Position numbers and translations under genes: made by a program. From assembly GCF_018141525.1 (NCBI RefSeq), contig NZ_CP064655.1, positions 2,450,501-2,514,500 on the forward strand: DNA of 64,000 bases, written 5' to 3'. This stretch comes from Miltoncostaea marina. GTDB taxonomy: Bacteria > Actinomycetota > Thermoleophilia > Miltoncostaeales > Miltoncostaeaceae. Positions 7,734-19,750 of the stretch are shown one piece after another. How positions within the stretch are numbered: position 1 is the stretch's first letter; each line of letters begins with the position of its first letter. The notes beneath the pieces were generated by a model that saw only the letters and a program-made list of their open reading frames with translations, was not told the DNA's origin and made no database searches.

Positions 7734-9322
7734 GGGACGTAGTACGGGGTCATGGTGCTGGCGGTGGCGCGCACCGTCCTGCCGGAGCTCCAGGTGGGCG
7801 TGCCGCCCGAGAAGCCCGTCGCGACGTAGGCGACGTAGTCGCCGGCCGCCAGGTTGGTGAAGTCGGCGTAGCCGATGTACGGGGTGAGCCCGTACCAGTA
7901 GGTGCGGCTGTTGGTCGTCTGCGACTGGTCGTAGGTGCCGCTCAGCGAGCGCAGCCGCACGAGCTTGCCGCTCGAGCCCGCCGCCAGCCGGATCGTCGCG
8001 TTGCCCGGCGTCGGCGTGAGGTACATCGTGATCGGGGTCGTCTGGTTCTGGCCGACCGACGCCAGGATGGAGCCTTGGCCGTAGCCCGGCTTGGTGGCCG
8101 AGACGACGTAGTTGGCGTTGCCCGAGGGCGGCACGCAGACCCGCACCCGGCCCTGGGCGTCGGTCGTGCGCGTGATCGGCGCGATGTTCGCGCCCCCGCC
8201 GGAGATCGTGACGTCGGCGTCGGGCAGGGCCGGGTTCGGCGCCGCGGAGCTGCGGACGACCACCTCGATGTAGCCGCTCGCTTCGCGGGTGAGCGAGAAG
8301 GCGAACGTCTCGAGCGTGTTGCCCGGGTAGCCCGTCGGGACCGGCCGCTTGATGGTGCCCGGCCGGTAGCAGTCGACCTCGGCGGTCACCGTGAACTCGC
8401 TGAGGCTCGGCATGATCGGCCGGCCGGCCAGGCCCGAGAAGCGGAACAGGCCGGTGGTGCCGGTCTGGCCGGCGCTGATCACGTCCGGGCCGGGGGTCGT
8501 CACCGTCACCTCGGACGTCTCGGTGATGAGCTGCCCGGTGGCGGCGTCGCGCACCTGCACGTCGATCGTCGCCTTCTTGAACACCCGCAGCGTGGTGGTC
8601 CAGGTCTGCGAGGCGGCGAGGTGCTGCTGGACGACGTCGGGGGTGCTGTCGGCCGCGGGCACCCACGGGTCGGGCAGCCCCACCGACAGCCGGTACCTGT
8701 GCTTGGGGTCGCTCGAGGAGATCGCGCTCGGCTCCAGGCCGGCGAACACCACCGTGCCGTCGGCGTCGGTCGAGCGGGTCTGGGTGGGCGAGGTGCTGCC
8801 GTCGGCAGTGACCGGCACGCCGGGCAGCGGCTGCTCGGTGACGGCGTCGATCACGGTGGCGACGATCGTCGACTTGCCGGCGATGGCGCCGAACGAGGGC
8901 GGGGCGACGAGCGTCGTCTGGGTCACCGCCCTGGCGTTCGCGACCTGCGGCGTGACGGTGGCCGTGACCTTCTTGTAGTTGACGTACGTCCTCGGTTGGC
9001 CGAGGGCCGCGTCGTCGACGTAGCGCACGTCCATGGTCGTGCGGTAGGCCACCCTGCCGACGGTCTGGTCGGTCGTGGCCGCGATCTCGCCCGGCGGGCT
9101 GCCGCCCTGGATGCCGACGTCCTCGTAGGGCATCGCGTGGGCCCGGTCGAGCGCCGCGGCGGCGATCTTGCTCGCCGTCGTGTCGAGCTTCGAGCGCGCG
9201 ATGGAGGCGCTCGTCATCCCGATGCCCTGGGCGATGCCGCCCGCGACGATCGCGAGGATCATGATCCCCACGAGGATCTCGATGTACGAGAAGCCCGCCT
9301 GTCGCGCTCGGGATGGGGTCAC
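7730..9322 (-). CDS. Large prepilin-like protein with Ig-like/carboxypeptidase-regulatory repeats
   Basis: A 530-aa protein beginning with a prepilin signal (G10/F11, Glu15: QAGFSYIEILVGIMIL) and hydrophobic helix, then ~460 residues of beta-sandwich repeats. At least three repeats have the pattern of carboxypeptidase regulatory/Ig-like folds, for example VIDAVTEQPLPGVPVTADGS with DADGTVVFAGLEP, and PDADVTISGGG with TDAQGRVRVCVPP. Normal pilins are 130-200 aa, so this is a pilin head enlarged with adhesive-type domains. GTG at 9322 has a strong AGGAGGA ribosome site 8 nt upstream and excludes an arginine/proline-rich extension. First gene of the pilin cluster; a 137-nt divergent region separates it from the GH15 gene. 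Confidence 0.85.
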   Translation of the reverse strand: MTPSRARQAGFSYIEILVGIMILAIVAGGIAQGIGMTSASIARSKLDTTASKIAAAALDRAHAMPYEDVGIQGGSPPGEIAATTDQTVGRVAYRTTMDVRYVDDAALGQPRTYVNYKKVTATVTPQVANARAVTQTTLVAPPSFGAIAGKSTIVATVIDAVTEQPLPGVPVTADGSTSPTQTRSTDADGTVVFAGLEPSAISSSDPKHRYRLSVGLPDPWVPAADSTPDVVQQHLAASQTWTTTLRVFKKATIDVQVRDAATGQLITETSEVTVTTPGPDVISAGQTGTTGLFRFSGLAGRPIMPSLSEFTVTAEVDCYRPGTIKRPVPTGYPGNTLETFAFSLTREASGYIEVVVRSSAAPNPALPDADVTISGGGANIAPITRTTDAQGRVRVCVPPSGNANYVVSATKPGYGQGSILASVGQNQTTPITMYLTPTPGNATIRLAAGSSGKLVRLRSLSGTYDQSQTTNSRTYWYGLTPYIGYADFTNLAAGDYVAYVATGFSGGTPTWSSGRTVRATASTMTPYYVP

Positions 9323-9459
9323 GCGGTGGTCCTCCTCCGGCAGGGGCCCTCCCCGCCGCGGCCGGGCCGGCGGTCGAGGGCATCCCCCCATCGGCGGCGG
9401 CGCGACCCGACTTGACCGCCGCGCGTACGATCCGCCGCGCGCCGGGCACTACCCCGGTG

Positions 9460-11325
9460 ATGACGGTCCACGAGCAGCGCCCCCCGGGCGCCGGGCGGGC
9501 ACGGGTGCTCCACGAGCCGGGATGGGGCTCGCCGGGCGAGCCGCGCTACCTGCCGATCGAGGGCCACGGCCTGATCGGCGACCTGCGCACCGCGGCGCTC
9601 GTCGGCCGCGACGGCACGATCGACTGGTTCTGCCCCGGCCGCTTCGACGCGCCGAGCATGTTCGCCGCCGTCCTCGATGCCGACCGGGGCGGCGCCTTCC
9701 GGGTGGCGCCCCCGGCGCCCTGCGCGAGCAAGCAGCTCTACCTGCCCGACACGGCGATCCTGCTGACCCGGTTCTTCACGCCGGGAGGGGTGGCCGAGCT
9801 GACCGACTTCATGCCGGTCGGGCTCGAGCCCTGCGCCCTCGTGCGCCGGGTGGACGTCGTGCGCGGCGCGGTGGAGTTCCGGATGTCCTGCCGGCCCGGC
9901 TTCGACTACGCCCGCCGCTCGCACCGGGTGCACCTCGCCCACCCCCGGCTGGCCCGCTTCACCGCCGAGGGCGGGCGCACCAGCGAGCTGTCGTCCGGGG
10001 TGCCGCTGGAGCCGGCCGGCGCGGCGGCCGAGGCCCGCTTCCGGCTGCGCGCAGGCGAGCGCACCTGGTTCGTGCTCCAGCCCGGCGGCTCGGGCGAGCG
10101 CTGGAGCGACGAGGCCGTCGCGCGCCTGCTCGACCACAACCGCGACGCCTGGCGCCGCTGGCTGGCCCACGGCACCTACGACGGCCGCTGGCGCGAGATG
10201 GTCCAGCGCTCGGCGATCACGCTCAAGCTGTGCACGTACGACCCGACCGGCGCGATGATCGCCGCGCCCACCACCAGCCTGCCCGAGGCGGTCGGCGGCC
10301 GGCGCAACTGGGACTACCGCTACGCCTGGCTGCGCGACTCGGCGTTCACCGCCTTCGCCTTCCAGCGCCTCGGCCACCACGAGGAGGCCCGCCGCTTCGC
10401 CCACTGGCTCGAGCGGCGCTGCCGCGAGACCGACCGCGCCGATCCCCAGCTGCAGATCGTCTACGACGTCGACGGCGGCCGCGACCTCGCCGAGGTCGAG
10501 CTGCCCCACCTGGAGGGGTACCGCGGCTCGCGGCCGGTGCGGATCGGCAACGGCGCCCACCGGCAGCTGCAGCTGGACGTCTACGGCGAGCTGATGGACG
10601 CCGTCTACCTGTCCGACAAGGAGGAGCCCATCTCGTGGGACCTCTGGACGAGCCTGCGCCGCCTGCTCGACTGGCTGGCCGGCAACTGGCAGCGGCCCGA
10701 CGAGGGCATCTGGGAGGTCCGCGGGGGACCGCGCGACTTCGTCTACTCGCGGCTCATGTGCTGGGTGGCCTTCGAGCGCGCGATGCGGATGCAGCGCCGC
10801 CGCGGCCTGCCCGCCGACACGGCGCGCTGGCGCGCGGTGCGGGACGCGATCTACGAGGAGATCATGGAGCGCGGCTGGAGCGAGGAGCGGCGCGCGTTCG
10901 TCCAGTACTACGGCGGCACCGTGCTCGACGCGAGCAACCTGCTGATGCCGCTCGTCAAGTTCATCGGCCCGCGCGACCCGCGCATGCTGGCCACGCTGGC
11001 GGCGGTCGAGCGCGACCTGGTGTCCGACAGCCTCGTCTACCGCTACGACCCGGGCGACGTGGACGACGGTCTGGACGGCAGCCGCGAGGGCTCGTTCTCG
11101 CTCTGCTCGTTCTGGCTGGTGGAGTGCCTCACCCGGGCGGGCCGCCTCGACGACGCCCGGCTGGTCTTCGAGAAGATGCTGACCTACGCCAACCCGGTGG
11201 GCCTCTTCGCCGAGCAGGTCGGCGACTCGGGCGAGGCGCTCGGCAACTTTCCGCAGGCCTTCACCCACCTCGGCCTCATCTCGGCCGCCTGGGACCTCGA
11301 CCGGGCCCTCGGCCGCGGCGCCTGA
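9460..11325 (+). CDS. GH15-family glycoside hydrolase (glucoamylase/trehalase-like)
   Basis: A 621-aa cytoplasmic protein of the two-domain GH15 type. The N-terminal beta-sandwich begins YLPIEGHGLIGDLRTAALV and has GTIDWFCPGRFDAPSMFA; the catalytic (alpha/alpha)6 barrel carries RRNWDYRYAWLRDSAFT near residue 280 and EGSFSLCSFWLVECL near 545. These are typical of actinobacterial enzymes annotated as glucan 1,4-alpha-glucosidase or trehalase; trehalose is a frequent substrate but cannot be assigned here. No signal peptide is seen. I took the ATG at 9460 (a GTG directly precedes it); the longer reading upstream is low-complexity and overlaps the divergent gene. No partner sugar genes are adjacent. 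Confidence 0.9.
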   Translation: MTVHEQRPPGAGRARVLHEPGWGSPGEPRYLPIEGHGLIGDLRTAALVGRDGTIDWFCPGRFDAPSMFAAVLDADRGGAFRVAPPAPCASKQLYLPDTAILLTRFFTPGGVAELTDFMPVGLEPCALVRRVDVVRGAVEFRMSCRPGFDYARRSHRVHLAHPRLARFTAEGGRTSELSSGVPLEPAGAAAEARFRLRAGERTWFVLQPGGSGERWSDEAVARLLDHNRDAWRRWLAHGTYDGRWREMVQRSAITLKLCTYDPTGAMIAAPTTSLPEAVGGRRNWDYRYAWLRDSAFTAFAFQRLGHHEEARRFAHWLERRCRETDRADPQLQIVYDVDGGRDLAEVELPHLEGYRGSRPVRIGNGAHRQLQLDVYGELMDAVYLSDKEEPISWDLWTSLRRLLDWLAGNWQRPDEGIWEVRGGPRDFVYSRLMCWVAFERAMRMQRRRGLPADTARWRAVRDAIYEEIMERGWSEERRAFVQYYGGTVLDASNLLMPLVKFIGPRDPRMLATLAAVERDLVSDSLVYRYDPGDVDDGLDGSREGSFSLCSFWLVECLTRAGRLDDARLVFEKMLTYANPVGLFAEQVGDSGEALGNFPQAFTHLGLISAAWDLDRALGRGA

Positions 11326-11463
11326 GCACCCCGGCGCGGAGGTCATCGACCGCGCGGTCGACGACGACCTGACATGTAGACGGTATCCGCGCCGGGCCGG
11401 GGACGCCGGCGGCGCACGCGGGCCGCAGGATGCGGCCCCCATACACGGGACGGCAGGTCCTCC

Positions 11464-13207
11464 ATGCGACGCCGACTCGGAGCCCTGCGGGTGCGCACGC
11501 GCCTGCTCGGCGGCCTCGGGGTCGTCGCGCTGCGGCTCGTCGTGGTCGCCGCGCTGGCGGTGACCACCCTGCGCTCGCTCGACGCCCGGACCGGCCATAC
11601 GATCGACAGGTGCATCGAGCCGCTCGGGCTGGTCGGGCGCTCCACGACCCTGATCCAGGACGACCGGGCGCTCTCCGCGCTCCACCTCCACGTACACGAC
11701 GGTGACCCGGCCGCCCAGGACGAGATCGCCGAGGAGATCGCGGCGAACACCGAGGAGATCCGGGAGATCTCGGACGCGCTCTCCGCGCTCCCCCTCGACC
11801 AGAGCTCCCGGGACGCGCTGGCCGCGACGGGGGAGATCCTCGCGCCATGCATCGAGATCGGCCGCGCCGCGGTCGAGCGCTCGCGCGCCGAGAGGTCCCC
11901 GGTGCGGAGGACCGCAGCGCGTCGCGCGGGATCTTCACCGGGACGATGCTCCCCCTCGTCCCCCGGCTCGACACGGGGCTCGACGACGTCACGGCCGAGG
12001 TGATCGCCGACGCGGACGCCGAGGCGGACGAGTCGCAGGCCATGGCCGGCTCGTCGGTCACGCTGCTGCTGGGCGTCGGGATGCTGGCGCTGCTGGCCGC
12101 TGCCGGCCTGGCGCTCCCCATCAGCCGCTCGATCACCGCCCCGCTGGGCGCGCTCGTGCGCCGGCCGCGCGAGATCGCGGACGGCGACGGCGACCTCACC
12201 GCGCGGGTGGACGAGTCGAGCCGCGACGAGCTCGGCGACGTCGGCCGGGCGTTCAACCGCTTCGCCGGACGGATCCAGGACATCGTGCGCCGGGTGGCCG
12301 AGCGGGCCACGAGCCTCGCCTCGACGTCCGAGGAGCTGGCCCGGGCCGCCGACGAGACCGGGCGCGCCGTGGGCGAGATCGCCTCGACGATGGAGGGCGT
12401 GGCCAGCGGGTCGGCCGACCAGGCCCACGGCACCGGCCGGGTGGCCGAGCACATCGCCGAGATCGGGCGCCGCGCCGCCGGCGCCGCCGAGGGCGCCGGG
12501 CGCGCCGCGGGCGCGGCCTCCGAGGCCGACCGGCGCGCCGCCGACGGCGTCGCCTCGGCCGCCGCCGCGGCGGCCGCCATGGACGAGGTGGCCGCGGGCA
12601 CCCGCGAGGTGAGCGCCGCCATCGAGCAGCTCGCGGCCCGCTCGGAGGAGATCGGGCGGATCGTGGTGACGATCACGGAGATCGCCGACCAGACGAACCT
12701 GCTCGCGCTGAACGCGGCCATCGAGGCCGCCCGCGCGGGCGACGCCGGCCGCGGCTTCGCGGTGGTCGCGGACGAGGTGCGCAAGCTCGCCGAGGGCGCG
12801 CAGGAGGCCGCCGGCTCCATCGCCGGGCTGATCGGGCAGATCCGCACCGACACCGGCTCCGCGGTCGACGCCATGGCCGCCGGCAGCGCGTCGGTGCGGG
12901 CCGGCCAGGAACGCGCCGGCCTGGCCGGCGAGGCCTTCCGGGCGATCCGCGACGAGATCGCGCGGGCCTCCGCCGAGGTGAGCGAGGTCGCCACCGCCTC
13001 GCAGCAGCTCGTGGCGGCGGTCGCGGAGGTGCAGGAGGCCGTCGCCGGCGTCGCGGCGGTGTCGGACAGCACGCGGCCGCCGCCGAGGAGGTCTGGGCCG
13101 GCACGCGGCGGACCTCGGCCTCGGTGGAGGAGGTCTCCGCCTCGGCGCAGGAGCTGTCGCGCGCGGCGGTCGCGCTGGCCGAGCTGGTCGGCCGCTTCCG
13201 CTGCTGA
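11464..13207 (+). pseudogene. Methyl-accepting chemotaxis protein, broken by two frameshifts
   Basis: The sequence encodes a whole chemoreceptor spread over three frames. Frame one (from ATG 11464) gives the first membrane helix (about residues 13-38) and a four-helix sensory domain. The reading moves to another frame near 11890-11930, giving helix two ([20 protein letters not shown]), a HAMP segment ([12 protein letters not shown], then [20 protein letters not shown]) and the signalling domain with the intact hairpin tip [21 protein letters not shown] second shift near 13070 moves to the frame of the normal end ([17 protein letters not shown] ... VGRF). Both shifts are in the same direction, as from single-base losses. 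This is either a decayed gene or two sequence errors in GC-rich runs. No che genes are near. Confidence 0.85.
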
Positions 13208-13213
13208 CCGCGA

Positions 13214-13251
13214 CGCCCGCCCCCGGCCCGCGCGCGGGCTGGGGGCGGGCG
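13214..13251. terminator. Strong hairpin between convergent genes
   Basis: A long inverted repeat: CGCCCGCCCCC (13214-13224) pairs with GGGGGCGGGCG (13241-13251), with a further GCCCGCG/CGCGGGC stem inside. It lies exactly between the chemoreceptor stop and the convergent ASCH gene stop, so it probably ends transcription from both sides. It lacks a U-tract, as is usual in very GC-rich actinobacteria. Confidence 0.65.
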
Positions 13252-13256
13252 CACCG

Positions 13257-13859
13257 TCAGCCCACCAGGCTGCGGTAGCGCGGCGTGGTGCGGTAGCCCA
13301 CCGGCAGCGGCTCGGCGAGCCCGAGCGCCGACAGGCGCCGCACCCTCCGCGTGAGCCGCGGCAGGTCCTCGCCGAGCTCGGCGGCCAGGTCGGCCGCGCG
13401 GCGGCCGGGCGCCCGGTCGATGGCGTCGAGCAGCCGCTCGGTCCACGGGCCGGAGGCGCTGGCGCGGTCCAGGCGCGCCAGGGCCCCGCGCAGCCGCCAC
13501 GACTCGTCGGGCGTGGCCACCGGCCGCTCGCGCAGCGCGCGCCGCGGGTCCTCCCCCGCCAGGCGGAAGCGCACCCGGTAGAGCCGGCGCCCCGGGCCCG
13601 GGGCGAGGGTGCGCAGCACCGCGGCCGGGTGCGGGTGGCCGGCGCGGCGGGCGTCCTCGTCGGTGATCTCGGCCGCCCTGATGGGGTCGACCGCCTCGAT
13701 GAGGAGCACGCCGAGGGGCGTGCGCAGCATGCCGCCGGCGCGCACGGTGGGGCGCGCCCAGCAGCGGAAGGCCAGGGTGACGGTGCCCTCCCGCACCCCC
13801 CGGTGCAGCGCGTGGGGCAGGATCACGGCGTCGGGGCGCTCGGCGCCATGGCCGACCAT
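13257..13859 (-). CDS. ASCH/PUA-like domain protein with winged-helix-like C-terminus
   Basis: A 200-aa soluble protein. Residues ~8-110 resemble an ASCH (PUA-related) RNA-binding fold: [20 protein letters not shown] at the start, then a short strand [12 protein letters not shown], the helix [10 protein letters not shown] and [14 protein letters not shown]. The last ~70 residues ([21 protein letters not shown] ... [17 protein letters not shown]) look like a winged helix-turn-helix. Such ASCH-wHTH proteins occur in actinobacteria without a firmly known role; RNA binding or translation control is inference. ATG at 13859 is preferred because the longer reading from 13976 is arginine-rich, covers the riboswitch promoter region and looks non-coding. 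Confidence 0.7.
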   Translation of the reverse strand: MVGHGAERPDAVILPHALHRGVREGTVTLAFRCWARPTVRAGGMLRTPLGVLLIEAVDPIRAAEITDEDARRAGHPHPAAVLRTLAPGPGRRLYRVRFRLAGEDPRRALRERPVATPDESWRLRGALARLDRASASGPWTERLLDAIDRAPGRRAADLAAELGEDLPRLTRRVRRLSALGLAEPLPVGYRTTPRYRSLVG

Positions 13860-13941
13860 ACGACGGCGCGCGGCGGGCGCGCCAGCGCGCCGCCGGGGGC
13901 GCGGGCGTGGGCGTGCGCCCGACCGGGTATCCTGGGCGCGG

Positions 13942-14054
13942 CAGAGGGGAGTATCCCTCCGGCGCGCCGTCGTCACTCCGGCCCACGGGCCCGGCGGCGC
14001 GGGGCCCTCGCGGCCCGGGAGAGACCTCTGGCGGATGACGACGTCTGCCGGAGG
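13942..14054 (+). promoter_or_regulatory. yybP-ykoY manganese riboswitch with a ribosome-site-hiding hairpin
   Basis: The leader of the TerC gene carries the two conserved loop sequences of the Mn2+-sensing yybP-ykoY class: GGGGAGTAT (13947-13955) and AGAGACCT (near 14020-14027). The flanking AGAGG (13943-13947) can pair with CCTCT (14025-14029), forming the basal helix P1. Immediately after, CTCTGGCGGA (14026-14035) can instead pair with TCTGCCGGAG (14044-14053), which buries the ribosome site GGAGG (14050-14054). The two pairings share CTCT, so they exclude each other. Model: Mn2+ stabilises P1, frees the ribosome site and turns on translation of the exporter. The class and its TerC targets are established; the switch mechanism here is inferred from the pairing. 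Confidence 0.85.
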
Positions 14055-14062
14055 TGATGACC

Positions 14063-15016
14063 ATGGCGGTCCCCCTGTGGGCCTGGGGCGCGGTGATCGC
14101 GTTCACGCTGGCCCTGCTCGCGCTCGACCTGTTCGTGCTGCACCGCGAGGCGCACGAGGTGACGCTCCGCGAGGCGGCCTGGATGAGCGGCCTCTACGCC
14201 GCCGCCGGGCTCGGCTTCGGGGCGGTGGTGTGGGCCTGGCGCGGCCCCGAGGCCGGCGGCGAGTACCTCGCCGGCTACCTGATCGAGAAGAGCCTCTCGG
14301 TCGACAACATCTTCGTCTTCGCGCTGATCTTCAGCTACTTCGGCATCCCGGCGAGGTACCAGCACCGGGTGCTGTTCTGGGGCGTGATCGGCGCGATCGC
14401 GTTCCGGGCGCTGTTCATCGCGCTCGGCGCCGCCCTGCTGGACAACGTGGACTGGATCGTCTACGTGTTCGGCGCGTTCCTGGTCTACACGGGCGTCCGC
14501 ATGGCCCGCGGGCACACGGTCGAGGTGCACCCCGACCGCAACCCGGTGATCCGGCTGATGCGGCGCCTGGTCCCGGTGACCGGCGAGCTGCGCGGGCAGC
14601 GCTTCCTGCTGCGCGAGGGCGGGCGCTGGGTGGCGACGCCGCTGCTGGCGGCCCTGGTGATGGTCGAGACGATGGACGTCGTGTTCGCCGTCGACTCGGT
14701 GCCGGCGATCTTCGCGATCACCGACGACGTCTTCATCGTCTTCACGGCGAACGTGTTCGCCATCCTGGGCCTGCGGGCGCTCTACTTCCTGCTGGCCGGG
14801 ACCATCCCCCGCTTCGCCTACCTGCAGCTCGGCCTGGCGCTGGTGCTGGTGTTCGTCGGCGCGAAGATGTTCCTCACCGACGTCGGCAAGCTGCCGGTCT
14901 GGATCTCGCTCGGGGTGATCGCGGCGATCATCGGCGCGAGCGTGGCCGCCTCGCTGTGGACGGCGCGCCGCGACCGGGGCGGCGCCCCGCCGGCGGCGGG
15001 GGCCGGGGCCGCGTGA
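14063..15016 (+). CDS. TerC-family membrane protein, probable manganese exporter
   Basis: A 317-aa protein with about nine membrane helices and TerC/Alx hallmarks: EKSLSVDNIFVFALIFSYF (acidic residues inside a helix) and ETMDVVFAVDSVPAIFAIT. TerC proteins such as E. coli Alx and B. subtilis MeeF/YkoY work in Mn2+ export or metal loading of exported proteins. The ATG at 14063 is chosen because the ribosome site GGAGG ends 8 nt before it; ATG 14057 and GTG 14054 are too close. The yybP-ykoY riboswitch directly upstream strongly supports a manganese role. The C-terminal ~20 residues are a Gly/Ala/Pro-rich tail without clear function. Confidence 0.93.
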   Translation: MAVPLWAWGAVIAFTLALLALDLFVLHREAHEVTLREAAWMSGLYAAAGLGFGAVVWAWRGPEAGGEYLAGYLIEKSLSVDNIFVFALIFSYFGIPARYQHRVLFWGVIGAIAFRALFIALGAALLDNVDWIVYVFGAFLVYTGVRMARGHTVEVHPDRNPVIRLMRRLVPVTGELRGQRFLLREGGRWVATPLLAALVMVETMDVVFAVDSVPAIFAITDDVFIVFTANVFAILGLRALYFLLAGTIPRFAYLQLGLALVLVFVGAKMFLTDVGKLPVWISLGVIAAIIGASVAASLWTARRDRGGAPPAAGAGAA

Positions 15017-15077
15017 CGGGGCCGCGGGGGTAGCATGCCCGCGCCACGTCTGCGCCCACCCAGATCGGCGCCCCCGG

Positions 15078-16424
15078 GTGATCATCCGCCGGGGTCGCGC
15101 CCGCATCCCCGGCCACCCGGCCCGAGCGGTGGTCGGCGCCTTCCTGGCCGCGATCCTGGCCGGCGCCGGGCTGCTCTGCATACCGGCCGCGTCGCACGCC
15201 CCGGGCAGCCCGCCCTTCGAGGCGGCGCTGTTCACGGCGACGTCGGCGGTCACGGTGACCGGCCTCGCCACCGTCGACACCGCGACCTTCTGGACGCCCT
15301 TCGGCCAGCTCGTGATCCTCGTGCTGATCCAGCTCGGCGGGCTCGGGATCGTGACGAGCGCCTCCCTGCTCATCCTCGTCGCCTCCGACCGGCTTGGCCT
15401 GCGGCGGCGGCTCGCCGCCCAGGCCGAGACCCAGGCGATGCCGGTGCACGACATCAGGCGGGTGATCGTCACCATCGTCGTGCTGAGCGCGGCCTTCGAG
15501 GCGGTGGCGACGGCCGTGCTGACGACGGATCTCTGGCTGCGCGGACAGCCGTTCGCGACGGCGCTCTGGGAGGGGGCGTTCCACGCCGTGTCCGCCTTCA
15601 ACAACGCGGGGTTCTCGCTGTACTCGGACGGCTTGGTCGGGGTGGCGGCCGACGCCTGGTTCCTGGCGACGGTCGCCGTGGCCGTGATCGCCGGCGGCCT
15701 GGGGTTCCCGGTGTGGATGGACCTCGCGCGGCGGCCGCGCGAGCCGGGCCGGTGGTCCCTGCACACCAAGCTCACCCTCGCCACCACGGCGGCGCTGCTC
15801 GTGATCGGCACCGTGGTGCTCACGGCGATCGAGTGGGGCAACGAGCGGACGCTCGGCGCGATGCCGGCGTCCGAGCGGCTGCTCAACGGCGTCTTCGCCG
15901 GCGTCACGCCGCGCACGGCCGGGTTCAACTCGATCGACTACGGCGAGGCGGACCCCTCGGCGCTGCTCGTGACGGACATGCTGATGTTCGCGGGCGGCGG
16001 GAGCGGCAGCACGGCCGGCGGCCTCAAGGTCACCACGCTCGCCATCCTGTTCCTCGTCGTGTGGGCGGAGCTGCGGGGCGACCGCGAGCCGAGCGCCTTC
16101 GGGCGGCGCATCCCCGTCGTGTCGGCGCGGCAGGCGCTGACGGTGGCCGTGCTCTCGATCAACCTCGTGGTCCTGGCGACGGTGGCGCTCATGCTCACCA
16201 ACGGCCTGGAGCTGTCGGCGGCGCTGTTCGAGGCGGTGTCGGCGTTCGCCACGGTCGGCCTCAGCACCGGCGTGACGCCCGACCTGGACCTCGCGGGGCA
16301 GTTCATCCTCATGCCGCTGATGCTGATCGGGCGGGTGGGCCCCGTGACGCTGTTCGTGGCCCTCGTGCTGCGCGAGCGGCGGCTGCTCTACAGCCGTCCG
16401 GAGGAGCGGCCCCTCGTCGGCTGA
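15078..16424 (+). CDS. TrkH/KtrB-family potassium uptake channel subunit
   Basis: A 448-aa membrane protein made of four M1-P-M2 repeats. The four filter loops are visible: ATSAVTVTGLAT, HAVSAFNNAGFSLYS, GVTPRTAGFNSI and VSAFATVGLSTGVT. The conserved GGGSGSTAGGLKVTT stretch lies after the third loop, as in KtrB/TrkH. It forms a homodimer pore for K+ (or Na+/K+) and normally needs a cytoplasmic RCK subunit (KtrA/TrkA); none lies next to it in this window. GTG at 15078 begins a short basic cytoplasmic leader before the first helix. It starts 61 nt after terC, so it could be read through from the riboswitch-controlled transcript, though nothing proves this. Confidence 0.93.
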   Translation: MIIRRGRARIPGHPARAVVGAFLAAILAGAGLLCIPAASHAPGSPPFEAALFTATSAVTVTGLATVDTATFWTPFGQLVILVLIQLGGLGIVTSASLLILVASDRLGLRRRLAAQAETQAMPVHDIRRVIVTIVVLSAAFEAVATAVLTTDLWLRGQPFATALWEGAFHAVSAFNNAGFSLYSDGLVGVAADAWFLATVAVAVIAGGLGFPVWMDLARRPREPGRWSLHTKLTLATTAALLVIGTVVLTAIEWGNERTLGAMPASERLLNGVFAGVTPRTAGFNSIDYGEADPSALLVTDMLMFAGGGSGSTAGGLKVTTLAILFLVVWAELRGDREPSAFGRRIPVVSARQALTVAVLSINLVVLATVALMLTNGLELSAALFEAVSAFATVGLSTGVTPDLDLAGQFILMPLMLIGRVGPVTLFVALVLRERRLLYSRPEERPLVG

Positions 16425-16439
16425 CCGCGCCGTCGACGG

Positions 16440-16469
16440 CCACGGGCGGCCCCGGAGGGCCGCCCGTGG
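16440..16469. terminator. Perfect 13-bp hairpin between convergent trkH-like gene and groEL
   Basis: CCACGGGCGGCCC (16440-16452), loop CGGA, GGGCCGCCCGTGG (16457-16469). It lies between two convergent stops and is likely a bidirectional terminator without a U-tract. Confidence 0.75.
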
Positions 16470-16512
16470 TGGACGTGCGTGCGGCGCGGTCGCGGGCGGG
16501 GCCCGCGGCCGG

Positions 16513-19746
<3,234 letters not shown>

Positions 19747-19750
<4 letters not shown>

